From assembly GCA_003389385.1 (NCBI GenBank), contig QQVM01000012.1:186001-250000 (forward strand): DNA of 64,000 nt, given 5' to 3'. Below are positions 18,478 through 27,877 of this stretch, piece by piece. The translations under genes were made by a program, and so were the position numbers. This stretch comes from Bacteroidota bacterium. Its GTDB lineage: Bacteria > Bacteroidota > Bacteroidia > AKYH767-A > 2013-40CM-41-45. The stretch's first letter is position 1. The number at the start of each line of letters is the position of its first letter. The notes below the pieces were generated by a model. That model was given only the letters and a program-made list of their open reading frames with translations. It did no database searches and had not been told where the DNA came from.

Positions 18478-19182
18478 ATGCGTTTTTCAATTATACAATC
18501 AATTTTTCTAATCATCACGAGTTTTCTGATCTCAGAACATGTACACGCTCAGGATAAATATTCTTTCGAACGGGCAAGGATGGTGCAGTCACAAATCGCT
18601 GACAGAGGCATTACAGACCAGGTCACACTGAGCGCTTTGAAATCTGTTCCGCGTCATCTCTTTGTGCCAGAAGATCAGAAGTCAAATGCATATTCAGATT
18701 ATCCGCTTCCGATAGGTTATGGGCAAACTATTTCACAGCCTTATATTGTTGCATTCATGACTGAAGCAATCAGCCCTATAAAAGGAATGAAAGTTCTTGA
18801 AATTGGCACGGGCAGCGGATATCAGGCAGCAGTACTGAAAGAATCAGGCTGTGAGGTTTATTCAATTGAAATTATTCCGGAACTATACAAGCAGGCCATT
18901 GAGAACATCACGAGGGCAGGATATAAAAATATCAGGATTAAAAATGCAGATGGATATTATGGCTGGACTGAGCATGCACCTTTTGATGCTATTGTAGTGA
19001 CTGCTGCAACAGAGTTTATTCCGCCTCCTCTGATTGGACAATTAAAAGAAGGTGGCAAGATGATCATTCCGCTCGGCAATCCATACCTGGTACAGCAGCT
19101 GACACTTGCAGAGAAGATTGAAGGAAAGACCATAACCAAGTCACTCTTACCGGTGAGGTTTGTTCCATTTACAAGAAACTGA
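18478..19182 (+). CDS. pcm: Protein-L-isoaspartate O-methyltransferase with a signal peptide
   Basis: 234 residues. Residues 26-234 are a full PCMT domain: RMVQSQIADRGI, the VPRHLFVP motif, PIGYGQTISQPYIVAFM, S-adenosylmethionine motif VLEIGTGSGYQAA (106-118), and YDAIVVTAA-like FDAIVVTAA. The enzyme methylates isoaspartate residues so that damaged proteins can be repaired. Unusually, residues 1-24 (MRFSIIQSIFLIITSFLISEHVHA) look like a cleavable signal peptide, which would place the enzyme in the periplasm, where S-adenosylmethionine is not expected. The nearest internal Met is Met35 (RARM), inside the fold, so a cytoplasmic start is not obvious. The next gene starts 20 bases downstream, probably in the same operon. 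Confidence 0.93.
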   Translation: MRFSIIQSIFLIITSFLISEHVHAQDKYSFERARMVQSQIADRGITDQVTLSALKSVPRHLFVPEDQKSNAYSDYPLPIGYGQTISQPYIVAFMTEAISPIKGMKVLEIGTGSGYQAAVLKESGCEVYSIEIIPELYKQAIENITRAGYKNIRIKNADGYYGWTEHAPFDAIVVTAATEFIPPPLIGQLKEGGKMIIPLGNPYLVQQLTLAEKIEGKTITKSLLPVRFVPFTRN

Positions 19183-19201
19183 TCATGAACAAATAATTTC
19201 A

Positions 19202-21616
19202 ATGAATCTTGAGATTGAACAAGGATTGAAGGGCAATTATAATTACCGGTTATTTCTTCCTGTACTTTTTTTATCATCTGCATCTCTCATTTTATTTCAA
19301 ACGTCTTGCATACAGGTTTTTTCATATTTGCAATGGTATCACTTTGCTTTTTGGGTTATATCGATGGCAATGCTTGGTTTCGGAGCAGCCGGACTGGCTG
19401 TGACTCTGGGATTGAAACGCATCAGACACCATATACTGAAAGCAGTCTTCTGGCTTCTCTGTCTTGGATCTGCAGGTATTTGCTTCGCTTCTGCAGCCTT
19501 TTACCGAGGCTGGATCCGTTTCGATTCATTTCTCATATTCACCGGCTGGACAGAGATTGCATCACTAATCCTAACAGCATTCATTTTTTTTATTCCGTTT
19601 TTTCTTGCAGCCACAGCAATCGGAATCATCTTTTCAATGCACACTTTCAATATTGGCCGCTTGTATGCTGCTGACCTCATAGGCTCCGCAACAGGAGCAT
19701 TACTTGTGCTTTTTATTTCCTGGAATCTGAATCCCGAACAACTTTGTTTGATTTCATCGCTGCTCATGCTATCATCCTCAATCATAGTTGGCAGGAATAT
19801 TAAGTCTGCAATTAAGTACATAGCTCTGTTGATTTCACCGCTGTCAATAATCATCTTATGGCTGATACCCGGCAAGCCGCACCATTCCGAATATAAAGCG
19901 CTGAGCCGTGCATTGCTGCTTCCTGATGTAAGAACAGTATCTGAAAATCACAGCCCTTTCGGAACAGTACAGGTATTAAGTTCTCCCGCTTTTCGATACG
20001 GGCCCGGGCTAAGCACGGATTTCACAGGAGAGATACCGCTTGTTTCTAATGTGTACCTGAATGGTGACTACGCCGGAGTTTTGTTCAGCGGAAGTGCACA
20101 GAAAATCAAAAACATGTTTGATGCAACTGTTTTTTCCCTTGCCTACGATTCCGTTGATTACAATAATGTTCTGGTCGCTAAGGCAGGAACCGGAGAATTC
20201 CTGGTGCAGTCGATACTCTTAAATTCAAGAAGCACGGACGCAGTTGAGCAAAATCCTGTATTGGCAAGGCATGCACAAGAACATGCTAGAAGGTTTTTTA
20301 AGAATAATTCCTCAATCAGTGCGAAAATTCACAATGAAAGCCTCCGACCATTCATTGCCAAGACTAGTAAAAAGTATGATCTCATTATGATTCCTCCCGC
20401 AGGAGTATTCGGAGGAGGTGCAGGAATCAAGGCCTTCAGCCAGGATGAAGTACTGACGACACAGACTGTCAGATTACTATTCGATCTGCTTGAAAAGAGT
20501 GGGAGTCTGTGCCTATCAGCATGGAATGATTATCCACCCAGAACAACTCCCAGACTTGTCAATCTGTTGAATGAGGCATTGGACGGATTAGACTTCAATC
20601 TTATCATCATCAGAAACTGGTCTGTGACAATGATTCTCTGCCAAAAGCATGAAAAATCAAACCTTAGAACTGAACATATTGTCAGAAAAGCGGAGGAATT
20701 GTCTTTCGAAATCGTTTATCCGATTCTCAGAATTGATACAAATGAAAGTGACCCAGACTTGGAATTGCTCAGGACCCTTGCGCATCAGGCGGAAAACTCG
20801 AATGACCATGAGTCAATTGCGGATAATTATCCGTTTCACATTACAGCACCAACAGATGACAATCCGTACTTCTACCAGTTTCTGAAGTGGAAGTCTGTTA
20901 AAATACTGCGTGAGCTATACGGCACGAGAGCTCTCCCATTCATAGAAATCGGATACGCCATTGTGCTTATTACCTTAGTTCAGTTGCTTGTATTTTCCAC
21001 TTTGCTGGTTCTTGCGCCAATTATAATCATGGGTAAAAGATTAAGAAATGGGCGCGTATTTGCATTTTTATATTTCGCATCAATCGGAATGGCATATATG
21101 CTTTTCGAAATCATGCTGATTGGAAAGCTTGGGCCTTATCTTGGAAACACGGTTTATTCCACAGCGATTGTACTCGCCTGCCTTCTGCTATTCTCAGGAA
21201 TAGGCAGCAGGATTTCCGAGGCAGGAATATTTTCATTTGGCAAACTCTGGATTCCGGGTATAGCATGCGGCATTTGCATTATATTATTTCCATCTCTGCT
21301 TGATGCAATTATAAAATCAACCTATGGCTTTAGTCTTGCATTGAAAATTCTGTCTGTAAGTCTGCTGATATCCATACCTGCAGTCCTCATGGGTTTTTTC
21401 TTTCCCTCAGGAATGATTGAAATCAGAGGAAAGGGGGAGTATCTGGTACCATGGTCATGGTGTGTGAATGGTGCCTTTTCTGTCAGTGGAGCGGCACTCG
21501 CCACTATCTTGTGTGTAGAGTCAGGATATGCAATCACATCTCAATTATCCGGAATAACTTATTTCTTACTGGCCCTGCTAATTATATTGTATAGTAAAAG
21601 CAAAATAAAATCCTGA
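19202..21616 (+). CDS. Membrane protein with spermidine synthase-like Rossmann domain
   Basis: I choose ATG 19202 (MNLEIEQGLKGNYNYRLF), 20 bases after the upstream stop; the frame is open back to 19160 but that would overlap pcm. 804 residues. Seven or so N-terminal helices (about 15-240) are followed by a soluble domain with a degenerate methyltransferase/spermidine synthase fold: VLVAKAGTGEFLVQ, then VEQNPVLARHA (acidic residue binding the nucleoside) and KKYDLIMIPPAGVFGGG. A second set of about six helices fills residues 590-800. This matches the large fused SpeE-like proteins of many bacteria, not characterised biochemically. The glycine-rich nucleotide loop is weak (AKAGTGE), so polyamine synthesis is not certain. 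Probably co-transcribed with the methyltransferase. Confidence 0.8.
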   Translation: MNLEIEQGLKGNYNYRLFLPVLFLSSASLILFQTSCIQVFSYLQWYHFAFWVISMAMLGFGAAGLAVTLGLKRIRHHILKAVFWLLCLGSAGICFASAAFYRGWIRFDSFLIFTGWTEIASLILTAFIFFIPFFLAATAIGIIFSMHTFNIGRLYAADLIGSATGALLVLFISWNLNPEQLCLISSLLMLSSSIIVGRNIKSAIKYIALLISPLSIIILWLIPGKPHHSEYKALSRALLLPDVRTVSENHSPFGTVQVLSSPAFRYGPGLSTDFTGEIPLVSNVYLNGDYAGVLFSGSAQKIKNMFDATVFSLAYDSVDYNNVLVAKAGTGEFLVQSILLNSRSTDAVEQNPVLARHAQEHARRFFKNNSSISAKIHNESLRPFIAKTSKKYDLIMIPPAGVFGGGAGIKAFSQDEVLTTQTVRLLFDLLEKSGSLCLSAWNDYPPRTTPRLVNLLNEALDGLDFNLIIIRNWSVTMILCQKHEKSNLRTEHIVRKAEELSFEIVYPILRIDTNESDPDLELLRTLAHQAENSNDHESIADNYPFHITAPTDDNPYFYQFLKWKSVKILRELYGTRALPFIEIGYAIVLITLVQLLVFSTLLVLAPIIIMGKRLRNGRVFAFLYFASIGMAYMLFEIMLIGKLGPYLGNTVYSTAIVLACLLLFSGIGSRISEAGIFSFGKLWIPGIACGICIILFPSLLDAIIKSTYGFSLALKILSVSLLISIPAVLMGFFFPSGMIEIRGKGEYLVPWSWCVNGAFSVSGAALATILCVESGYAITSQLSGITYFLLALLIILYSKSKIKS

Positions 21617-22011
21617 ATTATAAGCTCCAGTTTATTGAAAAGAATTGCGTGATTCAATAACACATGCATTCATTTTTCAGTCAGACTTCTTCATGAAGAA
21701 CGTCATTAAAATTATCATTAATGAATTTCAAGGTGCAGATGAATTAATCAATCTCACATCTTTTCTTACAGATTATAAAGAAGAAGTGCTTGTATTCTTT
21801 CATTTTTATACTGAAAAATCAATTATTTAGCATTAAGCATATCGGTAAACTGTGCTATTTCTTTCATCAAATCTCCCAGCCATTGATGATAAAAACTGAA
21901 CTGAACTCCAATTTTGGTGTATAATCACTTGATTGAATTTGAAAAATTTATCCATTAAATATTACGATTACGAACGAAAGGATATTTATAAGCCGTTAAA
22001 GTTTTAGTGCA
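21617..22011. other. Intergenic region with one weak small frame
   Basis: 395 bases, AT-rich. A frame from ATG 21693 to 21830 encodes 45 residues (MKNVIKIIINEFQGADELIN at its start); it has no known motif and could be chance or a gene remnant. No terminator or clear promoter was seen. Confidence 0.5.
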
Positions 22012-24741
22012 ATGAAACAATTAAAGAAAACAAGAATGAAATTAATTCAGAGACAAAGGTTTGCTTATAGAAAAACCTTAGGAATATCCCTGTTGACTTT
22101 GCTGATACTGACAATTGCATATCAGTTTGCTTTTGTAGGAAAAGCTCCCGCAAATGTTACAGGAGATTACAGGACGAAAGCTTCCGGTAACTGGAATGCC
22201 ACAGGAACATGGGAAACCTATAATGGTTCTGCATGGGTAGCGGCAGGATCAACACCCAATAGCAGTCACAATGTGATCACCATTCAAGACGGACATACTG
22301 TAAGTGTCACAGCAGCTGTTACAGTTGATCAGGTTATCGTTGCATCTGGGGGAACATTGGCAGTGAATGCATCAAACACTATGACACTTGCAAATGGAGC
22401 TGGCACTGATTTGAATGTCCAGGGAAGCATGACCATTAACGGCACGCTTACAGTACAGGCATCAGCCTCAGCTGAATTATCGGGAACCATGACACTGTCG
22501 AGCGGAGGTGGCAATACATATGCATCAGGTTCATCCATTTCCATAAACAATGGCGGTAGATATATACAAAGATCATCATCCATGACGACAAGCAGCGGGA
22601 TCTGGACGGTAAACTCCGGTGGAGTGTTTCAGTCGGATATCAATGGTGCCACTCTTCCACTGGCAATCTGGAATTCCGGAGCAACATGTGAAATAACAGG
22701 GATCACAAGTACAAAGCCCACAAACCTCAACCAGACATTCTCCAACTTCACATGGAATTGTGTTTCTCAATCTGCTGGTCTGAACCTTGCAGCTGCGCTG
22801 ACAAATATCGCTGGCAATTTTAACTTTATTGCCTCTGGAAGTTCGGTGTTATATTTATCACAGTCGGAATCATCTTTTACAACTAACATTGGCGGAAATC
22901 TGAATGTCAGCGGGGGAATATTAAGTTATACAACTGACGTTAAACACTGCACACTGAATATTGCAGGTGATTTTATTCAAACAGGTGGTACATTCAGAGG
23001 TACGGACATTTTAGGAAGCCTTAATGGAGATGGAACACCGACAGTAAATATCAGCGGTAACTTCCTCCTTTATGATGGTACATTTGATATGACCAGGAAT
23101 ATAGACACAGATGTGAATCAGGGAATAGCAACACTAAACCTGAGCGGAAATTTTATCCAAACAGGAGGAACATTCACTGAAACGGCTGCTCAAACAACCA
23201 CTAACTATGGATATGGAAGAGTTTTCTTTGTCAAATCCGGAACACAAATTTTCAGCCGGACTTCTGGGACAATGAGCAACACAGTCCACTTTACCGTAAA
23301 CAACGGATCGATACTAGACTTAGGAACCAGTTTCCCGGAAGGTAGCGGATCATTTACTGTCAGCAGCGGTGGAGCCTTGATCATGGCATCACCGCAAGGC
23401 ATTACCAGTTCAGGCGCCACAGGAAATGTACAGGTTACCGGAACGAGAACTTATAGTTCATCAGCCAACTATACATTTGACGGCGAAGTTTCACAAGTCA
23501 CCGGCAATGGTCTTCCTTCCACTGTAAACAACCTGACTATTAACAATCCCACAGATGTCATATTAACGAACACAGTTTCAGTCAGCGGGATTCTTACTAT
23601 GCAAAACGGTAAATTTATTACAGGAATCAGGGAATTGATTGTGACTAATTCTTCTACGTCCAGCATCAACGGCCATTCAAACGAAAGCTATGTGATTGGA
23701 AATCTCCGGAGATATGTAAACAGCAACGGATCTTATGACTTTCCTGTCGGTACCAATGCGCACTATGAAAAACTCACATTGAACTTTTCAGGCATGACAG
23801 GCTTTACTCATATTCTGGCAACTTTTACAAATGCAAATCCAATTAATCCTACATATCCTCTCAGTAACATATCTATAAACGGAACCGCAGTTGATGAAAT
23901 GCTTGACTATGGATACTGGACAATGACACCTAATGCAGCCATGACAGCCGGAACATATTCAGTGACACTTAATGAAAAAGGCCATTCGAATCCGGTGGAA
24001 TCCGCTGCAAGTTATAGTGTATTGAAAAGAGCGAATGTGAATTCTCCCTGGGTTTCTCAGGGGGTGCATAACAATGCTACTCAATCGCAAAGCAATGGAA
24101 TAGTTACGGCAATACGTTCAGGTCTCTCATCATTTTCACAATTCGGAATTGGCAAGCATGGCGGAGTTGGCGGACTTCCAATAGTGTTGACAAACTTCGC
24201 AGTAAAACTGCTAAAAGATTCTGTCAGGATATCCTGGGAAACAACGTCCGAACTTAACAACGATTATTTTACGGTTGAACGTTCCGCAAACGGACAAAAT
24301 TTTGAAACTGTTACACACAGAAACGGTGCCGGTAACAGTGTACACACAATACAATATGAATCATATGACCCAAGTCCGCTTCCCGGCCAGTCTTATTACA
24401 GATTAAAACAAACAGACTATGACGGCAAATTCACATATTCTGAAATCAAATCAGTTAAAAATGCGAAATTTGAAAAACAAAGGGAACTCAGGTTTAACTC
24501 TGTAAATCCTAATCCTTTTGAAAACGATTTCGAAGTTTCCTATACCATGGATCAGGCTGAAGATCTGGATTTCATCCTAATAAATTCTGCCGGACAGGTG
24601 GTCTACAAGACTAAATTAAATGCCGGAGCAGGCCTGAATTTATATCAATTTCCATACGGAGAAAATTTACATTCGGGAGTATATTTCGCTGTTCTGATAA
24701 ATAAAGAAGAGCGGGTGATCAAACAGGTATTTAAAAAATAA
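22012..24741 (+). CDS. Adhesin-like T9SS protein, paralogue of the gene at the window start
   Basis: 909 residues. A basic N-region of about 23 residues precedes a hydrophobic stretch (LGISLLTLLILTIAYQFAF), so the signal is unusually long. Residues 55-110 are a G8-like unit (SGNWNATGTWETYNGSAW, HTVSVTAAVTVDQVIV). Residues 110-560 are a beta-solenoid-like region rich in Asn, Gly, Ser and Thr (IGGNLNVSGG, IAGDFIQTGGTF, LSGNFIQTGGTF). Residues 715-815 are the LPIVLTNF linker with ELNNDYFTVERS and YYRLKQTDYDG. The last 85 residues are the T9SS sorting domain (NPNPFENDF, HSGVYFAVLI). Same architecture and many shared phrases as the truncated gene at 1-2156. Likely exported through T9SS and surface-bound; the ligand is unknown. 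Confidence 0.88.
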   Translation: MKQLKKTRMKLIQRQRFAYRKTLGISLLTLLILTIAYQFAFVGKAPANVTGDYRTKASGNWNATGTWETYNGSAWVAAGSTPNSSHNVITIQDGHTVSVTAAVTVDQVIVASGGTLAVNASNTMTLANGAGTDLNVQGSMTINGTLTVQASASAELSGTMTLSSGGGNTYASGSSISINNGGRYIQRSSSMTTSSGIWTVNSGGVFQSDINGATLPLAIWNSGATCEITGITSTKPTNLNQTFSNFTWNCVSQSAGLNLAAALTNIAGNFNFIASGSSVLYLSQSESSFTTNIGGNLNVSGGILSYTTDVKHCTLNIAGDFIQTGGTFRGTDILGSLNGDGTPTVNISGNFLLYDGTFDMTRNIDTDVNQGIATLNLSGNFIQTGGTFTETAAQTTTNYGYGRVFFVKSGTQIFSRTSGTMSNTVHFTVNNGSILDLGTSFPEGSGSFTVSSGGALIMASPQGITSSGATGNVQVTGTRTYSSSANYTFDGEVSQVTGNGLPSTVNNLTINNPTDVILTNTVSVSGILTMQNGKFITGIRELIVTNSSTSSINGHSNESYVIGNLRRYVNSNGSYDFPVGTNAHYEKLTLNFSGMTGFTHILATFTNANPINPTYPLSNISINGTAVDEMLDYGYWTMTPNAAMTAGTYSVTLNEKGHSNPVESAASYSVLKRANVNSPWVSQGVHNNATQSQSNGIVTAIRSGLSSFSQFGIGKHGGVGGLPIVLTNFAVKLLKDSVRISWETTSELNNDYFTVERSANGQNFETVTHRNGAGNSVHTIQYESYDPSPLPGQSYYRLKQTDYDGKFTYSEIKSVKNAKFEKQRELRFNSVNPNPFENDFEVSYTMDQAEDLDFILINSAGQVVYKTKLNAGAGLNLYQFPYGENLHSGVYFAVLINKEERVIKQVFKK

Positions 24742-25114
24742 GATTATCGGTAAAATTTAATTTTCAGAATGATCATCTACGAGTATTATCACGTTTTTCA
24801 TTGCAGGCTTTATTTCTTACTTAGACGCAGCGGTATAAATTTTATGCGAATTTATTGATGCATATCAATAATTAAAATCAGAATGGCGATGTGCCTTCTG
24901 GAACATTCATTTCATTTTGCAGCATTAGGCTGTGAGACAGCTGTAGACTCATTAAAATTATGTCATCACAAATGAAAAGCGACTATTAAAGTCTTTTATG
25001 ATTCATTTGGATTTAATTTTACATTTTAGTAATTTGGGTTTTACAATCAATGAGTTCTGAAAATTTGAACTATTTGCGATAAAGAAATTTATTTTTTCAT
25101 AAAACTATTAAACC
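24742..25114. other. Gene-free AT-rich spacer
   Basis: 373 bases between two same-strand genes. All frames are short. No strong hairpin with a T-run or exact TAnnTTTG element was found; AGTAATTTGGG near 25030 is a near match only. Confidence 0.5.
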
Positions 25115-25696
25115 ATGAAAACACAGCACAAGATTCAGACGCTTATCGTATCTTTTACCTTTTTAATTTTCGCTTATTTCTCATGCACCTCTCCCAAAAC
25201 TGAAACACCGGCACCAATCAACAAAGACTTTGTAGTGGCAAGTTCTGAATATTCCGACCTTGCAGCCAATGCAATCGAGGCAATTGGTAGTTTCGATTTT
25301 GAAAAATGGGGAACCATGCTATCCGAAGATGTGGAGTTTCATTTTCCGGATGGGAACGAAAACACCAGGACAAAACTAATCGGTAAAAAAGCGGTGCTTG
25401 ACTGGTGGACAAACTGGAAATCAAGCTCAGGAGTGAAATCATTGACCTTTACCCTTCCCAATCACATTCCGGTTGAATCCATAATTGCACCTAATATGAC
25501 CGGACTACCCGGGGTATATGTGTTCTCATATTTCTCTATGAAAATGGAACTCGATAACGGAAATATTGCGGATGTGCGGATGAATTTTACTGCGCATTTC
25601 AACAAGGATAAGCAGATTGACCGATATTATACATATTATGACAGGACACCTATAATTCAAGCGATGGGCAGGAACATTTTATCCCCTGAAAAATAA
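25115..25696 (+). CDS. Lipoprotein with SnoaL/NTF2-like domain
   Basis: 193 residues. A lipoprotein signal peptide ends at FAYFSC with lipidated Cys24, followed by a Thr/Pro/Lys linker. Residues 45-190 fit an NTF2-like (SnoaL) cone fold: helix ANAIEAIGSFDFEKWGTML, then SEDVEFHFPDG, KAVLDWWTNW, and paired strands ending in FTAHFNKDKQIDRYYTYYD. NTF2-like domains bind small ligands or act as isomerases or hydrolases; nothing fixes an activity here. Expected on the periplasmic face or outer membrane. It stands alone, 249 bases before the next gene. Confidence 0.75.
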   Translation: MKTQHKIQTLIVSFTFLIFAYFSCTSPKTETPAPINKDFVVASSEYSDLAANAIEAIGSFDFEKWGTMLSEDVEFHFPDGNENTRTKLIGKKAVLDWWTNWKSSSGVKSLTFTLPNHIPVESIIAPNMTGLPGVYVFSYFSMKMELDNGNIADVRMNFTAHFNKDKQIDRYYTYYDRTPIIQAMGRNILSPEK

Positions 25697-25960
25697 ATAC
25701 TGGAAGTATATATTCTATTTTGCATAACATGAATTTCCTACTGATTCAGACAAGTCGATGATTTCACTTGTCTCACTAAAATTCGCTTTATCATTTATTT
25801 TGTGAATCTTTTCAAAAACCCTGAATATAGGCCTAAAACGTCTTTCTATTTTTTTTCAGCAATTCTACCAATCTGAATGTTGAGCGATTTCATTTCAAAA
25901 CCTAATTTTATTCTTAACTTAGAATAATAGTGAATTTTTTTATCAATGAAACCTTTAAAA

Positions 25961-25967
25961 AAGGAGG
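25961..25967 (+). promoter_or_regulatory. Strong Shine-Dalgarno sequence that selects the start at 25973
   Basis: AAGGAGG lies 5 bases before ATG 25973 and inside the frame that would open at ATG 25946. Such a complete anti-16S match is unusual in a window where other genes lack one, and it argues for the downstream ATG. Confidence 0.6.
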
Positions 25968-25972
25968 AAACC

Positions 25973-26353
25973 ATGAAACCGATTATGCTCCTAGGAGCTT
26001 TTGTATTATTGGCATTTAATATCAGTATTGCCCAAGGAGGAAAGGATGCCACATCCTCTAATAAGTATTTCGTGAAATCACCACACACACACGAACAGTG
26101 TATGTCTGTTTTGATGACCATGAAGGAAAAGGGTGATGAACACTTGTCGAAGTTTTATTTTGGCTGTAAGTCTGGCGACCATACTTCCTATGCCTTTTTG
26201 CATGCTGAATCTGAAGATGCTGCAAGAATGATGATTCCCGCTGAAATCAGAGAGACTTCAAAGATTGTAAAAGTCGACAAATTCAACTCAGACCAAATTT
26301 CGAAAATGCATGACATGATGCATGAAAAAGCGAAAAAAGGCCAGAGTGAGTAG
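25973..26353 (+). CDS. Small secreted protein of unknown function
   Basis: 126 residues from ATG 25973; the upstream ATG 25946 adds nine charged residues and would spoil the signal peptide. Residues 1-20 are a signal peptide (KPIMLLGAFVLLAFNISIA, cut before QGG). The mature part (KYFVKSPHTHEQCMSVLMTM, then ending DMMHEKAKKGQSE) has two Cys, several His and Met residues, and an alternating alpha/beta pattern of ferredoxin-like size. I do not recognise the family with confidence. The His/Met/Cys content would allow metal binding, but that is speculation. A hairpin lies 60 bases after the stop. Confidence 0.7.
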   Translation: MKPIMLLGAFVLLAFNISIAQGGKDATSSNKYFVKSPHTHEQCMSVLMTMKEKGDEHLSKFYFGCKSGDHTSYAFLHAESEDAARMMIPAEIRETSKIVKVDKFNSDQISKMHDMMHEKAKKGQSE

Positions 26354-26413
26354 TTGAATTATATTTGAATAAATTCTCATTTTAAATCTGTTTTTACAGA
26401 TTGTAACAGATCT

Positions 26414-26443
26414 AAGAACAGGACTGGTAACGGTCTTGTTCTT
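26414..26443 (+). terminator. Hairpin terminator candidate after the small secreted protein gene
   Basis: Arms AAGAACAGGAC (26414-26424) and GTCTTGTTCTT (26433-26443) pair over 11 bases with one G-U and an 8-base loop. The following T content is modest (TATTTG), so termination is likely but not certain. It also lies 50 bases beyond the stop of the convergent gene. Confidence 0.55.
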
Positions 26444-26493
26444 TATTTGCAATGGAAAGCAGATTTTAAGTAATTAAGAAAAATGATATAAAA

Positions 26494-27726
26494 TCAATCC
26501 GCATTTATCCTGTACATTCTTCCTTCATCGGTAATTGAATATAATGCTCCGTCATTCCCCTGTATTATATCTCTGAATCTCTGCTTTTCGTTTTCAAGAA
26601 TTCTTTCCTCGCCAATTACTTTGTTATTTTCAATCACAAGCCTCGCGATATGATTGCTGTTTAGTCCGCAAATGAAAAGGTTATTCTTCCATTCTTTCAT
26701 ATCATCTGAACTGTAAAACGTCATTCCGCTCGGAGAAAGAACAGGATCCCAATAGTAAACCGGCTGTTCCATTCCGGCCATGAAGGTTAGACCATCTCCC
26801 ACTTTGGAGCCCATATATTCAATTCCGTATGTAATCACAGGCCAGCCATAATTTTTCCCGGGTTCAATACGATTCAACTCATCACCACCTCGCGGACCAA
26901 ATTCATTCTCCCACAGTTCACCGCTGACCGGATGAAATGCAAGTCCCTGAACATTTCTATGTCCGTATGAATAAATTTCAGGTCTTGCATCACTGCGATT
27001 TAGAAATGGATTACCCGGAGCAGCCTTTCCATCTGTGTTTATCCGAATGATTTTGCCCAGAGATGAATTAAGGTTCTGTGAATGATGCCTCATAACTTTA
27101 TCAGATCGCTCACCGGTGCTGAAAACAATGTGACCTGTGCTGTCAAACAAAATTCTTGATCCATAATGTAAAATCCCCTTGTACTCCGGTGTGGCCCTGT
27201 ATATAATAATGACATTTTCCATATTTCTGTAATCAGCGGATAATGTTCCTTTCGCTACCGATGTCAGAGTGCCATTCATCCGGTTTTCAGAAAAAGTCCA
27301 GTAAACTTTCCTGTTTGATTTAAAGTCGGGATCAAGTGTGATGCCCAGTAATCCGCCTTGCCCTGAAGAATTCACTTCTGGAATACCACTAATGGGTTCT
27401 GAAATGTTTCCACTTTTACTCACAATTCGCATATGTCCCGATTTTTCAGTCAGGATAAAATTCCCCTCTGGCAGTTCAGCTATTCCCCATGGTCTCTGAA
27501 GGTCCGATGTGATTATGCTTACTTTATAATTCTGTTTTGTCTTTAAGCCGGGCGCCCTTGTCTGGCCTTTAAAAGCCGGAAGAAAATCAGATTCCGGCTT
27601 ACGCCTCTCCAGCGGGGGCATTAAACTGTCCGATTCACTGAAAATTTCATTTTCATTAACTCTTGAAGCGCATGAATTAAAACAAAACAAAAAGATCAAT
27701 AAAACAGCGTTTTTAAAGTATTTCAT
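26494..27726 (-). CDS. PQQ-dependent sugar dehydrogenase (GSDH/YliI-like) lipoprotein
   Basis: 410 residues from ATG 27726. The frame is open to 27861, but only the start at 27726 gives a lipoprotein signal (MKYFKNAVLLIFLFCFNSC). The rest is a six-bladed propeller of the glucose/sorbosone dehydrogenase family: LQRPWGIAELPEGNFILTEK, GQGGLLGITLDPDF, HYGSRILFDSTGHIVFSTGER, LNSSLGKIIRINTDG, YSYGHRNVQGLAFHP, ENEFGPRGGDELNRIEPGKN, YGWPVITYG. Family members oxidise aldose sugars with PQQ and calcium in the periplasm. The catalytic His in QGLAFHP/GHRNVQ-type segments is present. The divergent neighbour 151 bases away encodes a cytochrome c, a plausible electron acceptor. Confidence 0.9.
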   Translation of the reverse strand: MKYFKNAVLLIFLFCFNSCASRVNENEIFSESDSLMPPLERRKPESDFLPAFKGQTRAPGLKTKQNYKVSIITSDLQRPWGIAELPEGNFILTEKSGHMRIVSKSGNISEPISGIPEVNSSGQGGLLGITLDPDFKSNRKVYWTFSENRMNGTLTSVAKGTLSADYRNMENVIIIYRATPEYKGILHYGSRILFDSTGHIVFSTGERSDKVMRHHSQNLNSSLGKIIRINTDGKAAPGNPFLNRSDARPEIYSYGHRNVQGLAFHPVSGELWENEFGPRGGDELNRIEPGKNYGWPVITYGIEYMGSKVGDGLTFMAGMEQPVYYWDPVLSPSGMTFYSSDDMKEWKNNLFICGLNSNHIARLVIENNKVIGEERILENEKQRFRDIIQGNDGALYSITDEGRMYRINAD

Positions 27727-27797
27727 ATATACATTATTGTTATACATGTCACTGGAATAGATATAATTTAATTCCAGATCCATTATTTTCATATTAA

Positions 27798-27830
27798 TTT
27801 GTAAGTTAAATATTTTTTCATATACCTTTA
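27798..27830 (+). promoter_or_regulatory. Promoter candidate for the cytochrome c gene
   Basis: TTTG (27798-27801), a 21-base spacer, then TACCTTTA (27823-27830), a 7 of 8 match to TAnnTTTG. The spacing is ideal for Bacteroidota and the gene starts 47 bases downstream. Confidence 0.45.
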
Positions 27831-27877
27831 CGATACACACATTCATCTTTTTTTTATTCATTTAAATTCTCACAAAA

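Noticed and set aside
19160-19201. Upstream start for the SpeE-like gene
   Set aside because: It would overlap pcm and adds a polar tail before the conserved start; ATG 19202 is better placed.
27727-27861. Upstream extension of the sugar dehydrogenase
   Set aside because: It would bury the lipoprotein signal 45 residues inside the protein.
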